From an uncultured Cellulomonas sp. (GTDB taxonomy: Bacteria; Actinomycetota; Actinomycetes; Actinomycetales; Cellulomonadaceae), in the NCBI RefSeq assembly GCF_947494015.1, contig NZ_CANLTL010000004.1, forward strand, positions 240,291-304,290: a stretch of DNA of 64,000 nucleotides. The letters are read 5' to 3'. The notes under the pieces are model-generated. The model did no database searches. It had not been told where the DNA came from and saw only the letters and a program-made list of their open reading frames with translations. The first letter of the stretch is position 1; the number at the start of each line of letters is the position of its first letter. Of this stretch, positions 8,537 through 18,971 are shown one piece after another. The position numbers were made by a program, and so were the translations under genes.

Positions 8537-11227
8537 TCAGAGCGCCGAGCCGAGCTGGGCGGCGACGCCGGCCAGCGCCGCGGGCAGCGCGGCGACGTCG
8601 GTCCCGCCGCCCTGCGCCATGTCGTCCTTGCCGCCTCCGCCGCCGCCGAGCGTGGCGGACGCCGCCTTGGCCAGCGCACCGGCGCGGACCCCCTTCGCGC
8701 GCGCCTCGGCGTTGGTCACCACGACGACCAGCGGGCGGTCCTTGCTGACGCCGCCGACCGCGACGACCGACGGCGCCGACTCCCCGAGGCGACCGCGCAC
8801 GTCCAGCGCCAGGGCGCGCAGGTCGTCGGCCGACGACACCTCGCCCGCGTCGTGGGTCACGACCCGGGTCCCGTCGGTCGTGGTCACCGGGTCGGCGGCC
8901 AGTGCGCCGGCTACCGCGAGCAGGCGTCCCTGGCGCAGCGACGCCAGCTCCTTCTCGGTCTCCTTCAGGCGTCCGACCAGCGCCGAGACCCGGTCCGGCA
9001 GCTCGTCGGTGCGCACGTTGAGCAGCCCGGTGAGCTGACCGACCAGCGCGTGCTCCTTGGCGTGGAACCCGTACGCGCCGTCACCGACGAGGGCGTCGAC
9101 ACGCCGCACGCCGGAGCCGATCGACGACTCCCCGAGCAGGGTCACCAGGCCCAGCTGTCCCGACCGCCCCACGTGGGTGCCGGCGCACAGCTCGCGGGAC
9201 CAGTCCCCGCCGATGGACACCACGCGCACGCGGTCGCCGTACTTCTCGCCGAACAGCGCCATCGCGCCCGAGGCACGTGCCGCCTCGATGTCCATGACGG
9301 CCTCGGTGACCTCGAGGTCGTCGGCGAGCCGGGTGTTGACCCGCTCCTCGATCTCGCCCAGCGCACCCGCGGGCAGCCCGCTGCCGTGCCGGAAGTCGAA
9401 CCGGATGCGGTGCGGGGCGTTCTCCGACCCCGCCTGGGTCGCGGTGTCGCCGAGCGCCTCGCGGACCGCCTTGTGGACCATGTGCGTCGCGGTGTGCGCG
9501 CGGCTGATCGCGCGGCGCCGGTCGGTGTCGATGGTCGCGGTCCCCGGGTCGCCCAGCGCCACGGTGCCCTCGATCAGCCGGCCGCGGTGCACGGACAGAC
9601 CCTTGATCGGTGCCTGGACGTCGTCGACCTCGATGGTCGCGCCCGAGTCGAGCTGGATGGTCCCGTGGTCGGCGAGCTGGCCACCGGCCTCGGCGTAGAA
9701 CGGCGTCCGGTCCAGCACCACCTCGACGTCCAGCGGGCCGGACGGCGTCGCGGTCGCGACCGGCTCCGGGACGCCGTCCACCAGCAGGCCGTCGACCCGG
9801 ACCCGGGCCACGGTCTCGGTGTAGCCCAGGAACTGCACGGGCTCGCCGAGGTTCGACTGCAGGGCGCGGTACGCCTCGGCGCCGGCGGGGCCGGCCTTCT
9901 TGGCCAGCGCGTCCGCGCGGGCGCGCTGGCGCTGCTCCTGCATGAGCCGGCGGAAGGCGGGCTCGTCGACGCTGACCCCCTGCTCGGCGGCCATCTCCAG
10001 GGTCAGGTCGATCGGGAAGCCGTAGGTGTCGTGCAGCGTGAACGCCTGCTCGCCGCTGAGCGTCGAGGCGCCCGACGTGCGCGCAGCAGCCACCGCGGTG
10101 TCCAGGATCGCGGTGCCGGACGCCAGCGTGCGCCGGAACGCCTCCTCCTCCGCGATCGCGACCCGGGAGATGCGCGGGTAGTCCGCCTCGACCTCGGGGT
10201 AGGAGTCCTTCATCGCGTCCCGGGACGCGGCGAACAAGGTCGGGAAGGTGGGCTCCTCGACGCCGAGCAGCCGCATCGCGCGCACGACCCGCCGCAGCAG
10301 GCGGCGCAGCACGTACCCGCGCCCCTCGTTGGAGGGGGTGACGCCGTCGCCGATGAGCATGAGCGCCGACCGCACGTGGTCCGCGACGACCCGCATCCGG
10401 ACGTCGGACTCCTCGTCGGCGCCGTACCGCCGCCCGCACAGGGTCTGCGCCGCCTCGATCACGGGGAAGACCTCGTCGATCTCGTACATGTTGTCCACGC
10501 CCTGCAGCAGGTACGCGACGCGCTCGAGGCCCATGCCGGTGTCGATGTTCTTCTGCTGGAGCTCCCCGCGGACGTGGAACTCCTCCTTGCTCTTCACCTC
10601 GTCGATCTCGTACTGCATGAAGACGAGGTTCCAGATCTCCAGGTACCGGTCCTCGTCGGCGACGGGGCCGCCCTCGGCGCCGTACTCCGGGCCGCGGTCG
10701 ATGTAGATCTCCGAGCACGGCCCGGCCGGTCCGGGCTGACCGGTCGACCAGTAGTTGTCCTTCTTGCCGCGCCGCTGGATGCGCTCGGTGGGCATGCCGG
10801 CGATCGTCTGCCACAGCCCGTACGCCTCGTCGTCGTCCTCGTAGACGGTCACCCAGACCGTCTCGGGGTCGAACCCGTAGCCACCGGCGTCCTGCGGGGT
10901 GGTGATGAGCTCCCACGCCATCGCGATGGCGTCGGCCTTGAAGTAGTCGCCGAAGGAGAAGTTGCCGTTCATCTGGAAGAACGTGCCGTGCCGGGTGGTC
11001 TTGCCGACCTCCTCGATGTCGAGGGTCCGCACGCACTTCTGCACGCTGGTGGCGCGCGGCCACGGCGGCGTGCGCTCGCCGACCATGTACGGGATGAACG
11101 GCACCATGCCGGCGACGGTGAACAGCAGCGACGGGTCCTCGGAGACCAGCGACGCCGACGGCACCACGGCGTGGCCCCGGCTGGAGAAGTAGTCGAGCCA
11201 GCGCTGGCGGATCTCGGCGGTACGCAT
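8537..11227 (-). CDS. alaS: Alanyl-tRNA synthetase
   Basis: MRTAEIRQRWLDYFSSRGHAVVPSASLV; full-length AlaRS motifs. Confidence 0.98.
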   Translation of the reverse strand: MRTAEIRQRWLDYFSSRGHAVVPSASLVSEDPSLLFTVAGMVPFIPYMVGERTPPWPRATSVQKCVRTLDIEEVGKTTRHGTFFQMNGNFSFGDYFKADAIAMAWELITTPQDAGGYGFDPETVWVTVYEDDDEAYGLWQTIAGMPTERIQRRGKKDNYWSTGQPGPAGPCSEIYIDRGPEYGAEGGPVADEDRYLEIWNLVFMQYEIDEVKSKEEFHVRGELQQKNIDTGMGLERVAYLLQGVDNMYEIDEVFPVIEAAQTLCGRRYGADEESDVRMRVVADHVRSALMLIGDGVTPSNEGRGYVLRRLLRRVVRAMRLLGVEEPTFPTLFAASRDAMKDSYPEVEADYPRISRVAIAEEEAFRRTLASGTAILDTAVAAARTSGASTLSGEQAFTLHDTYGFPIDLTLEMAAEQGVSVDEPAFRRLMQEQRQRARADALAKKAGPAGAEAYRALQSNLGEPVQFLGYTETVARVRVDGLLVDGVPEPVATATPSGPLDVEVVLDRTPFYAEAGGQLADHGTIQLDSGATIEVDDVQAPIKGLSVHRGRLIEGTVALGDPGTATIDTDRRRAISRAHTATHMVHKAVREALGDTATQAGSENAPHRIRFDFRHGSGLPAGALGEIEERVNTRLADDLEVTEAVMDIEAARASGAMALFGEKYGDRVRVVSIGGDWSRELCAGTHVGRSGQLGLVTLLGESSIGSGVRRVDALVGDGAYGFHAKEHALVGQLTGLLNVRTDELPDRVSALVGRLKETEKELASLRQGRLLAVAGALAADPVTTTDGTRVVTHDAGEVSSADDLRALALDVRGRLGESAPSVVAVGGVSKDRPLVVVVTNAEARAKGVRAGALAKAASATLGGGGGGKDDMAQGGGTDVAALPAALAGVAAQLGSAL

Positions 11228-11343
11228 GGGTGTCCTCGCAGGTCGGTGGCCGGGTCGGCCGGTGGCCGGGTGCTCCGGGGCCGGTCGGGCCGGGCTGTGA
11301 CGGGTGGTTCGGGTGCGGGCGGACGAACCGCTCGGGTGACGCG

Positions 11344-11835
11344 TCAGAAGAAGGAGTAGCCGGCGGGCCCGTCCTCGGGGTCCTGCGCCCGGTGCGCGCC
11401 GGTGGCGCGGGCCGCCGCGGCGGAGCCGGGCCGGGGGGCCCCGCCCGGCGCCGGAGCCCCGGCCGTCGAGGTCTCGGCCGACGACGTCCCGGCCGGCGCA
11501 CCGGGCCGGACGGCGTCCGGCGTGGCGTCCGCGGCCCGGCGGCCCGCCGTGCCGTGCCCCGCACCGGACCGCTCGGCCCGCCAGGCGTCCACGGTGCTGC
11601 GCGCACGGGCGGGGTCGGCGCCGGCGAGCAGGGCGGCCCGAAGCTCGGCCTCGCGCTGCGCGGTCGCGGTGGCGAACTCCGCACGCGCGGTCTGGACCAC
11701 CGCCCCGAGCCCGGCCACCGCGCCGAGCGCGCTACGGGCACCGGCCGGCACGTGCCGCTCGGTGACCTCGCGGGCCTTGCGCAGGGTCGCGACGGTCGCT
11801 GCCGCGCCGACGCCCACCCAGAGCAGCCGCCTCAT
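11344..11835 (-). CDS. Small conserved actinobacterial protein (DUF6167-like)
   Basis: Position between alaS and DUF948/rpsD; N-terminal membrane-like segment. Confidence 0.65.
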   Translation of the reverse strand: MRRLLWVGVGAAATVATLRKAREVTERHVPAGARSALGAVAGLGAVVQTARAEFATATAQREAELRAALLAGADPARARSTVDAWRAERSGAGHGTAGRRAADATPDAVRPGAPAGTSSAETSTAGAPAPGGAPRPGSAAAARATGAHRAQDPEDGPAGYSFF

Positions 11836-12197
11836 CGTGGGTCCCGGGCCGGCAGCACCGCGCCGACCGCACGACGCACGCCGTAGGACAGCGCGGCGAG
11901 CTTGAGCATCGGCTCACCGACGGTCGCCGCGAACAGCGACGTGAGGGCGGACACGTTCTCGCCGACCTGGGCCGCGGACGTGGTGATGGAGTCGACCTTG
12001 CCGAGCTGGGTGTTCGTCGAGGCGATGGTCGCGGCGGTCTCGTCGAGGACCGGCACGGTGTGGTCGGTGATCTCCTTGACCGAGGAGCGCGCCTCGTCCA
12101 GCACCCGCCCGAGCTTGACCAGGGGCACCGCGAGCACGCCCACGAGCAGCACGAACGCGATCGCCGCGATCAGTCCTGCGATGTCTCCGAGCGACAT
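11832..12197 (-). CDS. DUF948 domain-containing protein
   Basis: MSLGDIAGLIAAIAFVLLVGVLAVPLVKLGRVLDEARSSVKEI. Confidence 0.8.
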   Translation of the reverse strand: MSLGDIAGLIAAIAFVLLVGVLAVPLVKLGRVLDEARSSVKEITDHTVPVLDETAATIASTNTQLGKVDSITTSAAQVGENVSALTSLFAATVGEPMLKLAALSYGVRRAVGAVLPARDPR

Positions 12198-12308
12198 GGT
12201 CCGCACCTCTCCACACGTCTGGCCAGATCCGTCGGGGCGTCCCCGGCGGGCCGCCAGAAACCCTACCGTCCGGACGGTCGCGCGGGTGCCCCCGCGCGGC
12301 GCAGGGGA

Positions 12309-12935
12309 TCAGCGGGCGTAGTACTCCACGACCAGCTGGACCTCGCAGGTCACCGGGACCTCGGCGCGCTTGGGGGCGCGGGTCAGCACGGCGCTGAGCT
12401 TCTCGAGCTGCACGTCGAGGTAGCCCGGGACGGCCGGCAGGACGTCGCGGTGCGCACCGGCGGCGGCGACCTGGAACGGCACGGTGGCCTGGCTCTTGGG
12501 CTTGACCTGCAGCGTCTGGCCCGGCTTCACACGGAAGGAGGGGCGGTCGACGATCTTGCCGTCGACGAGCACGTGACGGTGCACGACGGCCTGGCGGGCC
12601 TGCAGGATGGTCCGGGCGAAGCCGGACCGCAGCACGAGGGCGTCCAGCCGGGTCTCGAGGGTCTCGACGAGAACCTCACCGGTCAGACCCGGGTGCTTGC
12701 GGGCGTCCTCGAAGGCGCGGGCCATCTGCTTCTCGCGCAGCCCGTACTGGGCACGCAGCCGCTGCTTCTCGCGCAGCCGGACGGCGTAGTCGGACTCGGT
12801 GCGGCGGCGGGCACGGCCGTGCTCGCCGGGCGGGTAGGGCCGCTTCTCGAAGTGCTTGACGGCCTTCGGCGTGAGCGCGAGGCCCAGCGCACGGGAGAGG
12901 CGCACCTGGCGGCGCGCACGGGTCACAGAGGACAC
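12309..12935 (-). CDS. rpsD: 30S ribosomal protein S4
   Basis: RARRQVRLSRALGLALTPKAVKHFEKRPYPPGEHG; S4 domain. Confidence 0.97.
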   Translation of the reverse strand: MSSVTRARRQVRLSRALGLALTPKAVKHFEKRPYPPGEHGRARRRTESDYAVRLREKQRLRAQYGLREKQMARAFEDARKHPGLTGEVLVETLETRLDALVLRSGFARTILQARQAVVHRHVLVDGKIVDRPSFRVKPGQTLQVKPKSQATVPFQVAAAGAHRDVLPAVPGYLDVQLEKLSAVLTRAPKRAEVPVTCEVQLVVEYYAR

Positions 12936-13117
12936 AGTGGTGCTCTTCCTGTCGTTCGGTGGTGACGTCACACCCGCGGTCGGACACCGGGTCCGGCGGG
13001 CGTGGGGCCGACCAGGTGCGCAGGTCGCGCAGCGGCTGAGGCCCCAGGTGGCCGTCCTCGACGTGGCACCCCGGGGGGCGACCTGCGCGTGGACAACCCC
13101 GCTACCCTACCGCACGC

Positions 13118-14515
13118 TCACCGGTCGTCGAGGATGGCCCGGACGCGCTCGAGCCGCTCCGCCACGGACCGCTCGTAGCCGCGGTCCGTGGGGGTGTAGT
13201 ACCGCGTGCCGACGAGCTCGTCCGGCAGGTACTGCTGCGGTGCGACGGCGTGCGGCTCGTCGTGCGCGTACCGGTAGCCCTGGCCGTGCCCGTGCCCGGA
13301 CGCCCCCGCGTAGTGGGCGTCGCGCAGGTGGGCCGGGACCGTGCCGATCCGTCCGGCCCGCACGTCCGCGAGCGCCGCGTCGATGCCGAGGTACGCCTTG
13401 TTCGACTTCGGTGCGGTCGCGAGGTGGACGACGGCCTCGGCGAGCAGGATGCGCGCCTCGGGCATGCCGATGAGCGCGACCGCCTGCGCCGCGGCCACGG
13501 CCGTCTGCAGGGCGCTCGGGTCGGCCATGCCGACGTCCTCGGCGGCCGCGATGACGATCCGGCGCGCGATGAACCGCGGGTCCTCCCCCGCGGCGATCAT
13601 CCGGGCGAGGTAGTGCAGCGCGGCGTCCACGTCGGAGCCGCGCATGGACTTGATGAACGCGCTGATCACGTCGTAGTGCTGGTCGCCGTCCCGGTCGTAG
13701 CGCACGGCGGCGACGTCGATCGCGCGCTCGACGGTGGCCAGGTCGACGACGACGGGCGTCACCGGCGTGGCCGGTGCCGCACCCTCGGACGGTGCCGCAC
13801 CCTCGGACAGCGCCGCACCGGCCGCCGCCTCCAGGACGGTCAGCGCCTTGCGCGCGTCGCCGCCGGCGAGCCGGAGCAGGTGGTCCTCGGCGTCGGGCTC
13901 GACGACCACCGAGCCGGCCAGCCCCCGCTCGTCGGCCACCGCGCGACGTACGAGCTCGCGCACGTCGTCCGTCGCCAGCGGGCGCAGGGTGAGCAGCAGC
14001 GACCGGGACAGCAGCGGGGAGTTGACCGAGAAGCTGGGGTTCTCCGTGGTCGCGGCCACCAGGGTCACCCACCGGTTCTCCACGCTGGGCAGCAGCGCGT
14101 CCTGCTGCGCCTTGGTGAAGCGGTGCACCTCGTCGATGAACAGCACGGTCTCGCCGCCGCCGGTCGCGAGTCTGCGGCGGGCCTCGTCGATCACGGTGCG
14201 CACGTCCTTGACCCCGGCCGTGACCGCCGACAGCTCGACGAACCGCCGGCCGGACGTCGACGCGACGAGGTACGCGAGCGTCGTCTTGCCCGTGCCCGGC
14301 GGGCCCCACAGCACGACCGACGTCGGCGACGCCCGGCGCGAGGCCTCGTCGGCGGGCTCGACCAGCCGGCGCAGCGGCGAGCCGGGGACCAGCAGGTGCC
14401 CCTGGCCGGCGACCTCGTCGAGCGACTGCGGTCGCATCCGCACGGCGAGCGGCGCGTGGGCGGCGGCCGTCGGCAGACCCTGGGAGGTCGTGCCGGCGGC
14501 GTCGAACAGGTCCAT
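13118..14515 (-). CDS. rarA: Replication-associated recombination protein A (AAA+ ATPase)
   Basis: [51 protein letters not shown]. Confidence 0.95.
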   Translation of the reverse strand: MDLFDAAGTTSQGLPTAAAHAPLAVRMRPQSLDEVAGQGHLLVPGSPLRRLVEPADEASRRASPTSVVLWGPPGTGKTTLAYLVASTSGRRFVELSAVTAGVKDVRTVIDEARRRLATGGGETVLFIDEVHRFTKAQQDALLPSVENRWVTLVAATTENPSFSVNSPLLSRSLLLTLRPLATDDVRELVRRAVADERGLAGSVVVEPDAEDHLLRLAGGDARKALTVLEAAAGAALSEGAAPSEGAAPATPVTPVVVDLATVERAIDVAAVRYDRDGDQHYDVISAFIKSMRGSDVDAALHYLARMIAAGEDPRFIARRIVIAAAEDVGMADPSALQTAVAAAQAVALIGMPEARILLAEAVVHLATAPKSNKAYLGIDAALADVRAGRIGTVPAHLRDAHYAGASGHGHGQGYRYAHDEPHAVAPQQYLPDELVGTRYYTPTDRGYERSVAERLERVRAILDDR

Positions 14516-14580
14516 GGCGCGAGCCTACGCAGGCTCGCGGACATGCCCGGGCGGGTGCGCGGGCCCCTGCCCGACCTGCG

Positions 14581-16827
14581 ATGCTGACGCGCGTGTTCGA
14601 GACCCTCGGCCGCGGTATCGCCCGGCGCCCCCTGATCTCCGTCGTCGTCTGGGCCGTGCTCACGCTGCTGGGGTTCGGACTGGCCGTCGTCGGTGTCCAC
14701 GGCGAGAACCTGTTCGAGCGGCTCTCCAGCGGCGAGCCCGCCGTCCCGGGCTCGGAGAGCCAGCGCGCCAACGACCTCATCGAGGAGGCGTCCATCCAGG
14801 GCGCCTCGCTCACGCTGCTGGTCGAGCACGTGGACCCGACCACGCCGGGGCTCGTCGAGGCGATGGCGCCGGCCCACGAGGACCTGGCCGCCATCGACGG
14901 CGTCGCCACGGTGATCGACCCCCTCGTGCTCCCCCAGGGCGCGGCGAACCCGGCGGCGGCGCCGCTGATCGCCGCGGACGGGGACGGGTTCCTCGTCGTC
15001 GTCGAGCTCGAGCCGGGCCTCGCCGAGGCGGCCGAGGAGCGCGCGCTCAGCGAGGTGGGCGACCGCCTGGACGCGGTGGCCGGTGAGCTGGCCGACGTCG
15101 CGCCGGACGCGACCGGCGTCGTCGGCGGGGTGAGCCTGATCGTCGAGGCGATCACCGATCAGGTCGAGGAGGACCTGACCACCGGGGAGGCGATCGCGCT
15201 GCCGATCGCGCTGCTGGTGATGGTGCTGGTGTTCGGCGGGCTGCTGGCCGCGAGCATGCCGATGGTCGGGGCGATCGCGTCGATCGCCGGCGGCCTGGGC
15301 ATGCTGCTGGCGTTCTCCTACGTGCTGGACCTCGACGCGTCGACCGTCAACGTGGTGACCCTGCTCGGCCTGGGCCTGTCGATCGACTACGGGCTGCTCA
15401 TCGTGTCGCGCTTCCGCGAGGAGCTGCACGCCGCCGTCGACGTCGGCTCCGGGGCGACCCGCCGGCGCCGCCACGGGGACCCGGCGGTGACCACCGCGGT
15501 GGCCAGGACCATGGCCACCGCGGGCCGTACCGTGGCGTTCTCGGCGGTCACCGTGGCGATCTCGATCGCGGGGCTGCTGCTGTTCCGGCCGGACATCCTG
15601 CGCGCGTTCGGCGCCGCCGGGGTCGCGGTCATCGTGATCGCCGTCGCCACCGCGCTCACCCTGGTGCCCGCGATGCTCGCGATCTTCGGCCGCCGGCTGC
15701 TGCGGCCCGGACTGGTCAGCCGGGTCCCCGGGCTGCGGGCGGTGCTGCGGCGCACCGCCGACGTGCAGTCGGAGGAGGGCGCGTTCTCGCGTCTGGCCGA
15801 GCGGGTGCAGCGCCGACCGTGGGCCGTGCTGGTGGGGGTGCTGGTCGCGCTCGTGGTGCTCGCGCTGCCGCTGGCGCACCTGCAGCTGCGCAACTCGACC
15901 ATCGAGCTGCTGCCCGAGGGGTCCGTGCAGCGCGACTACGTGCAGGCGCTCGCCGCGGACTACCCGGCGTCGACCTCACCCGCGGTGGTGGTGGTCGCCG
16001 AGACCTCGCTCGAGGAGGCCACCACGTGGGCCACCGCGCTGGCCGACGTCGACGGCGTCGCCGCGGTGGACCCGCCGACGCCGATCGGCTCGCGCGTCCT
16101 GCTCGGCGTACGGACGACCGCCGAGGACGCCGGTGGCGAGGAGGCGCAGGGCGTCGTGCAGGACATCCGCGACCTGGACCCCGGCTTCCCCACCTGGGTG
16201 ACCGGGCAGGCAGCCGGCCAGATCGACTTCGTCGCCGCGCTGGCCGACCGCGCACCGTGGGCGGCCGGGCTCGTCGTGCTCGCCACGTTCGTGCTGCTGT
16301 TCCTCATGACCGGGTCGGTCGTCATCCCGGTCAAGGCTCTGCTGACGAACATCGTGTCGCTGGCCGCGTCGCTGGGCGTGCTGGTGTGGGTGTTCCAGGA
16401 CGGCAACCTGTCCGGCCTGCTGGACTTCGCCTCCACCGGCGGGATCGAGACGTACGTCGTGGCGCTGGTGATCGCCTTCGCGTTCGGTCTGGCGATGGAC
16501 TACGAGGTCTTCCTGCTCTCGCGGATCAAGGAGCTGCACGACGCCGGGTACTCCAGCGACGAGTCGGTGCGGCTCGGGCTGCAGCGGTCCGGGCGGATCA
16601 TCACGTCGGCCGCGGCGATCATCGTGGTGGTCTTCGCGGGATTCGTGTTCGGCGAGCTGCTGGTGATCAAGGAGGTCGGGTTCTCGCTGGCCGTCGCGGT
16701 GATCATCGATGCGACGCTGGTCCGGCTGCTGCTGGTGCCGGCGACCATGACCCTGCTGGGCCGGCGCAACTGGTGGGCCCCGGCGTCCATGCAGCGGCTG
16801 TACGCCCGGCTCGCCATCACGCACTGA
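14581..16827 (+). CDS. MMPL family RND-type transporter
   Basis: 12-TM pattern; GLGLSIDYGLLIVSRFREEL and FAFGLAMDYEVFLLSRIKEL MMPL motifs. Confidence 0.93.
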   Translation: MLTRVFETLGRGIARRPLISVVVWAVLTLLGFGLAVVGVHGENLFERLSSGEPAVPGSESQRANDLIEEASIQGASLTLLVEHVDPTTPGLVEAMAPAHEDLAAIDGVATVIDPLVLPQGAANPAAAPLIAADGDGFLVVVELEPGLAEAAEERALSEVGDRLDAVAGELADVAPDATGVVGGVSLIVEAITDQVEEDLTTGEAIALPIALLVMVLVFGGLLAASMPMVGAIASIAGGLGMLLAFSYVLDLDASTVNVVTLLGLGLSIDYGLLIVSRFREELHAAVDVGSGATRRRRHGDPAVTTAVARTMATAGRTVAFSAVTVAISIAGLLLFRPDILRAFGAAGVAVIVIAVATALTLVPAMLAIFGRRLLRPGLVSRVPGLRAVLRRTADVQSEEGAFSRLAERVQRRPWAVLVGVLVALVVLALPLAHLQLRNSTIELLPEGSVQRDYVQALAADYPASTSPAVVVVAETSLEEATTWATALADVDGVAAVDPPTPIGSRVLLGVRTTAEDAGGEEAQGVVQDIRDLDPGFPTWVTGQAAGQIDFVAALADRAPWAAGLVVLATFVLLFLMTGSVVIPVKALLTNIVSLAASLGVLVWVFQDGNLSGLLDFASTGGIETYVVALVIAFAFGLAMDYEVFLLSRIKELHDAGYSSDESVRLGLQRSGRIITSAAAIIVVVFAGFVFGELLVIKEVGFSLAVAVIIDATLVRLLLVPATMTLLGRRNWWAPASMQRLYARLAITH

Positions 16828-16924
16828 GCCGCGCCTGGCCCCCCTCCACCCTCCGCCCACCCTGCCCGCCGATGGCCCACTCCCAGGAATAGCCGCCGGG
16901 GGGTCGCGGTTGGGTGCGGTGTAC

Positions 16925-16936
16925 ATGCAGATGCAT
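16925..16936 (+). promoter_or_regulatory. Candidate operator upstream of LLM/FMN reductase pair
   Basis: Inverted repeat ATGCA-GA-TGCAT 21 bp upstream of the ATG. Confidence 0.35.
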
Positions 16937-16956
16937 CGACTCCGAGGGGCGCGACC

Positions 16957-18162
16957 ATGCAGTTCGGCATCTTCACCGTCGGGGACGTCACCACGGACCC
17001 CACCACCGGCCACACCCCCGACGACACCGAGCGGGTCCGCTCCATGCTGACCATCGCCCAGCACACCGAGGACGTCGGGCTGGACGTGTTCGCGACCGGC
17101 GAGCACCACAACCCGCCGTTCGTGCCCTCGTCGCCCACGACGATGCTCGGCTACCTGGCCGCCCGCACCGCGCGCATCGTCCTGTCGACGTCGACCACGC
17201 TGATCACCACGAACGACCCGGTGAAGATCGCCGAGGACTACGCGATGCTGCAGGTCATCTCCGACGGCCGGATGGACCTGATGATGGGCCGCGGCAACAC
17301 CGGTCCGGTGTACCCGTGGTTCGGCCAGGACATCCGCCAGGGCCTGAACCTCGCGATCGAGAACTACGCGCTGCTGCGCCGCCTGTGGGACGAGGAGGTC
17401 GTGGACTGGCAGGGCCGGTTCCGCACGCCGCTGCAGGGGTTCACCTCCACCCCGCGCCCGCTCGACGGCGTCCCGCCGTTCGTGTGGCACGGGTCGATCC
17501 GCAGCCCCGAGATCGCCGAGCAGGCGGCCTACTACGGGGACGGCTTCTTCCACAACAACATCTTCTGGCCGTCCGAGCACACCGCGAAGATGGTCGGCTA
17601 CTACCGCCGCCGCTACGAGCACCACGGGCACGGCCCGGCCGACACCGCGATCGTCGGCCTGGGCGGCCAGGTGTTCATGCGCCCCAACAGCCAGGACGCC
17701 GTCCGCGAGTTCCGGCCGTTCTTCGACGTCGCGCCGGTCTACGGGCACGGCCCGACGCTGGAGGAGTTCACCGCCCAGACCCCGTTGACGGTCGGCAGCC
17801 CGCAGCAGGTCATCGACCGCTACGCCGCCATGCGCGAGCACGTGGGCGACTACCAGCGCCAGCTGTTCCTCATGGACCACGCCGGGCTCCCGCTCAAGAC
17901 CGTCCTGGAGCAGCTGGACATCCTGGGCGGCGAGGTCGTCCCCGTGCTGCGGCGCGAGATGGAGGCCAAGCGACCGGCGCACGTGCCGGCCGACCCGCCC
18001 AGCCACGCCGACCGGGTCGCCGCGGCCGGCTCCGCCGCCGGGACGCCCGGTGCCACGCACGTCGGCGGCGCGCAGGACCGGTGGACCGGCCGCACCGCCG
18101 AGGACGACGCCACCACTGGCGCCCGCACGACCGCCACCGCGGGCGCGGCGTCCGGCCGGTAG
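16957..18162 (+). CDS. LLM class flavin-dependent oxidoreductase (CE1758-like family)
   Basis: MQFGIFTVGDVTTDPTTGHTPDDTERVRSMLTIAQHTEDVGLDVFATGEHH; partner FMN reductase downstream. Confidence 0.92.
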   Translation: MQFGIFTVGDVTTDPTTGHTPDDTERVRSMLTIAQHTEDVGLDVFATGEHHNPPFVPSSPTTMLGYLAARTARIVLSTSTTLITTNDPVKIAEDYAMLQVISDGRMDLMMGRGNTGPVYPWFGQDIRQGLNLAIENYALLRRLWDEEVVDWQGRFRTPLQGFTSTPRPLDGVPPFVWHGSIRSPEIAEQAAYYGDGFFHNNIFWPSEHTAKMVGYYRRRYEHHGHGPADTAIVGLGGQVFMRPNSQDAVREFRPFFDVAPVYGHGPTLEEFTAQTPLTVGSPQQVIDRYAAMREHVGDYQRQLFLMDHAGLPLKTVLEQLDILGGEVVPVLRREMEAKRPAHVPADPPSHADRVAAAGSAAGTPGATHVGGAQDRWTGRTAEDDATTGARTTATAGAASGR

Positions 18163-18216
18163 GCCCAGCCGCACCCAGCACCGACCCACACCCTCTGCGA
18201 AGGACGAGACCGCGCC

Positions 18217-18837
18217 ATGAGCACCACCACCCGTTCCCTGGTCGTCGTCACCGCCGGCCTGGGCCGACCGTCCTCGACGCGCCTGCTGGCGGACCGGCTC
18301 GCGCAGGCGACGGTCCTCGAGCTCGCCGACCGCGGGGTCACGGCCGAGGTCACCACCGTCGAGCTGCGCGACCTCGCGCACGACGTCGTCAACGCGATGC
18401 TGACCGGCTTCCCGAGCGGGGCGCTGGCGGGCGTCATCGAGCAGCTCACCGCCGCGGACGGCGTGATCGCGGTCTCGCCGCTGTTCACCACGACCTACTC
18501 CGGGCTGTTCAAGTCGTTCGTCGACGTGCTCGACAAGGACTCGCTCACCGGGATGCCGGTGCTGCTCGGGGCCACCGGCGGCACGGCGCGGCACTCGCTC
18601 GCGCTGGAGTACGGGATGCGTCCGCTGTTCACCTACCTGCGGGCCGACGTCGCCACCACCACGGTGTTCGCGGCCACCGACGACTGGGCGGGAGCCGGTG
18701 ACGACACCGGCCCGCTGCCGGCCCGGATCGCCCGCGCGGGGCGCGAGCTGGCCGAGATGGTCGCGGCGCGCCGGAACGACGGCCCCCCGGACCCCTTCGC
18801 CGACGCCCCCTCCTTCGCCGACCTTCTCGGCAGCTGA
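18217..18837 (+). CDS. NADPH-dependent FMN reductase (CE1759-like, LLM partner)
   Basis: VVVTAGLGRPSSTRLLADRLA; FKSFVDVLDKDSLTGMPVLLGATGGTARHSLALE. Confidence 0.9.
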   Translation: MSTTTRSLVVVTAGLGRPSSTRLLADRLAQATVLELADRGVTAEVTTVELRDLAHDVVNAMLTGFPSGALAGVIEQLTAADGVIAVSPLFTTTYSGLFKSFVDVLDKDSLTGMPVLLGATGGTARHSLALEYGMRPLFTYLRADVATTTVFAATDDWAGAGDDTGPLPARIARAGRELAEMVAARRNDGPPDPFADAPSFADLLGS

Positions 18838-18865
18838 CCCTCCCCCCTCCCACCCTCCCCCCGGC

Positions 18866-18920
18866 GAGTGCGACGTTCCAGACCCCTGGAGCCCGCCGAA
18901 CGGTCCGCAACGTCGCACTC
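18866..18920. terminator. Nested hairpin between convergent genes (bidirectional terminator or intergenic repeat)
   Basis: 12-bp arms GAGTGCGACGTT / AACGTCGCACTC enclosing a second small hairpin CCAG-acccCTGG. Confidence 0.55.
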
Positions 18921-18971
18921 GGCGAGTGCGAGTGCGGGTGCGGGGTGGGGGGTGGGCCGGGGAGGGGCGGG

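Noticed and set aside
8420-11359. 979-aa + strand ORF antisense to alaS
   Set aside because: Shadow of alaS; composition is typical of antisense frame in high-GC DNA.
14590-14610. GTGTTCGAG at MMPL start as an SOS box
   Set aside because: Only one half-site; no opposing TCGAAC.
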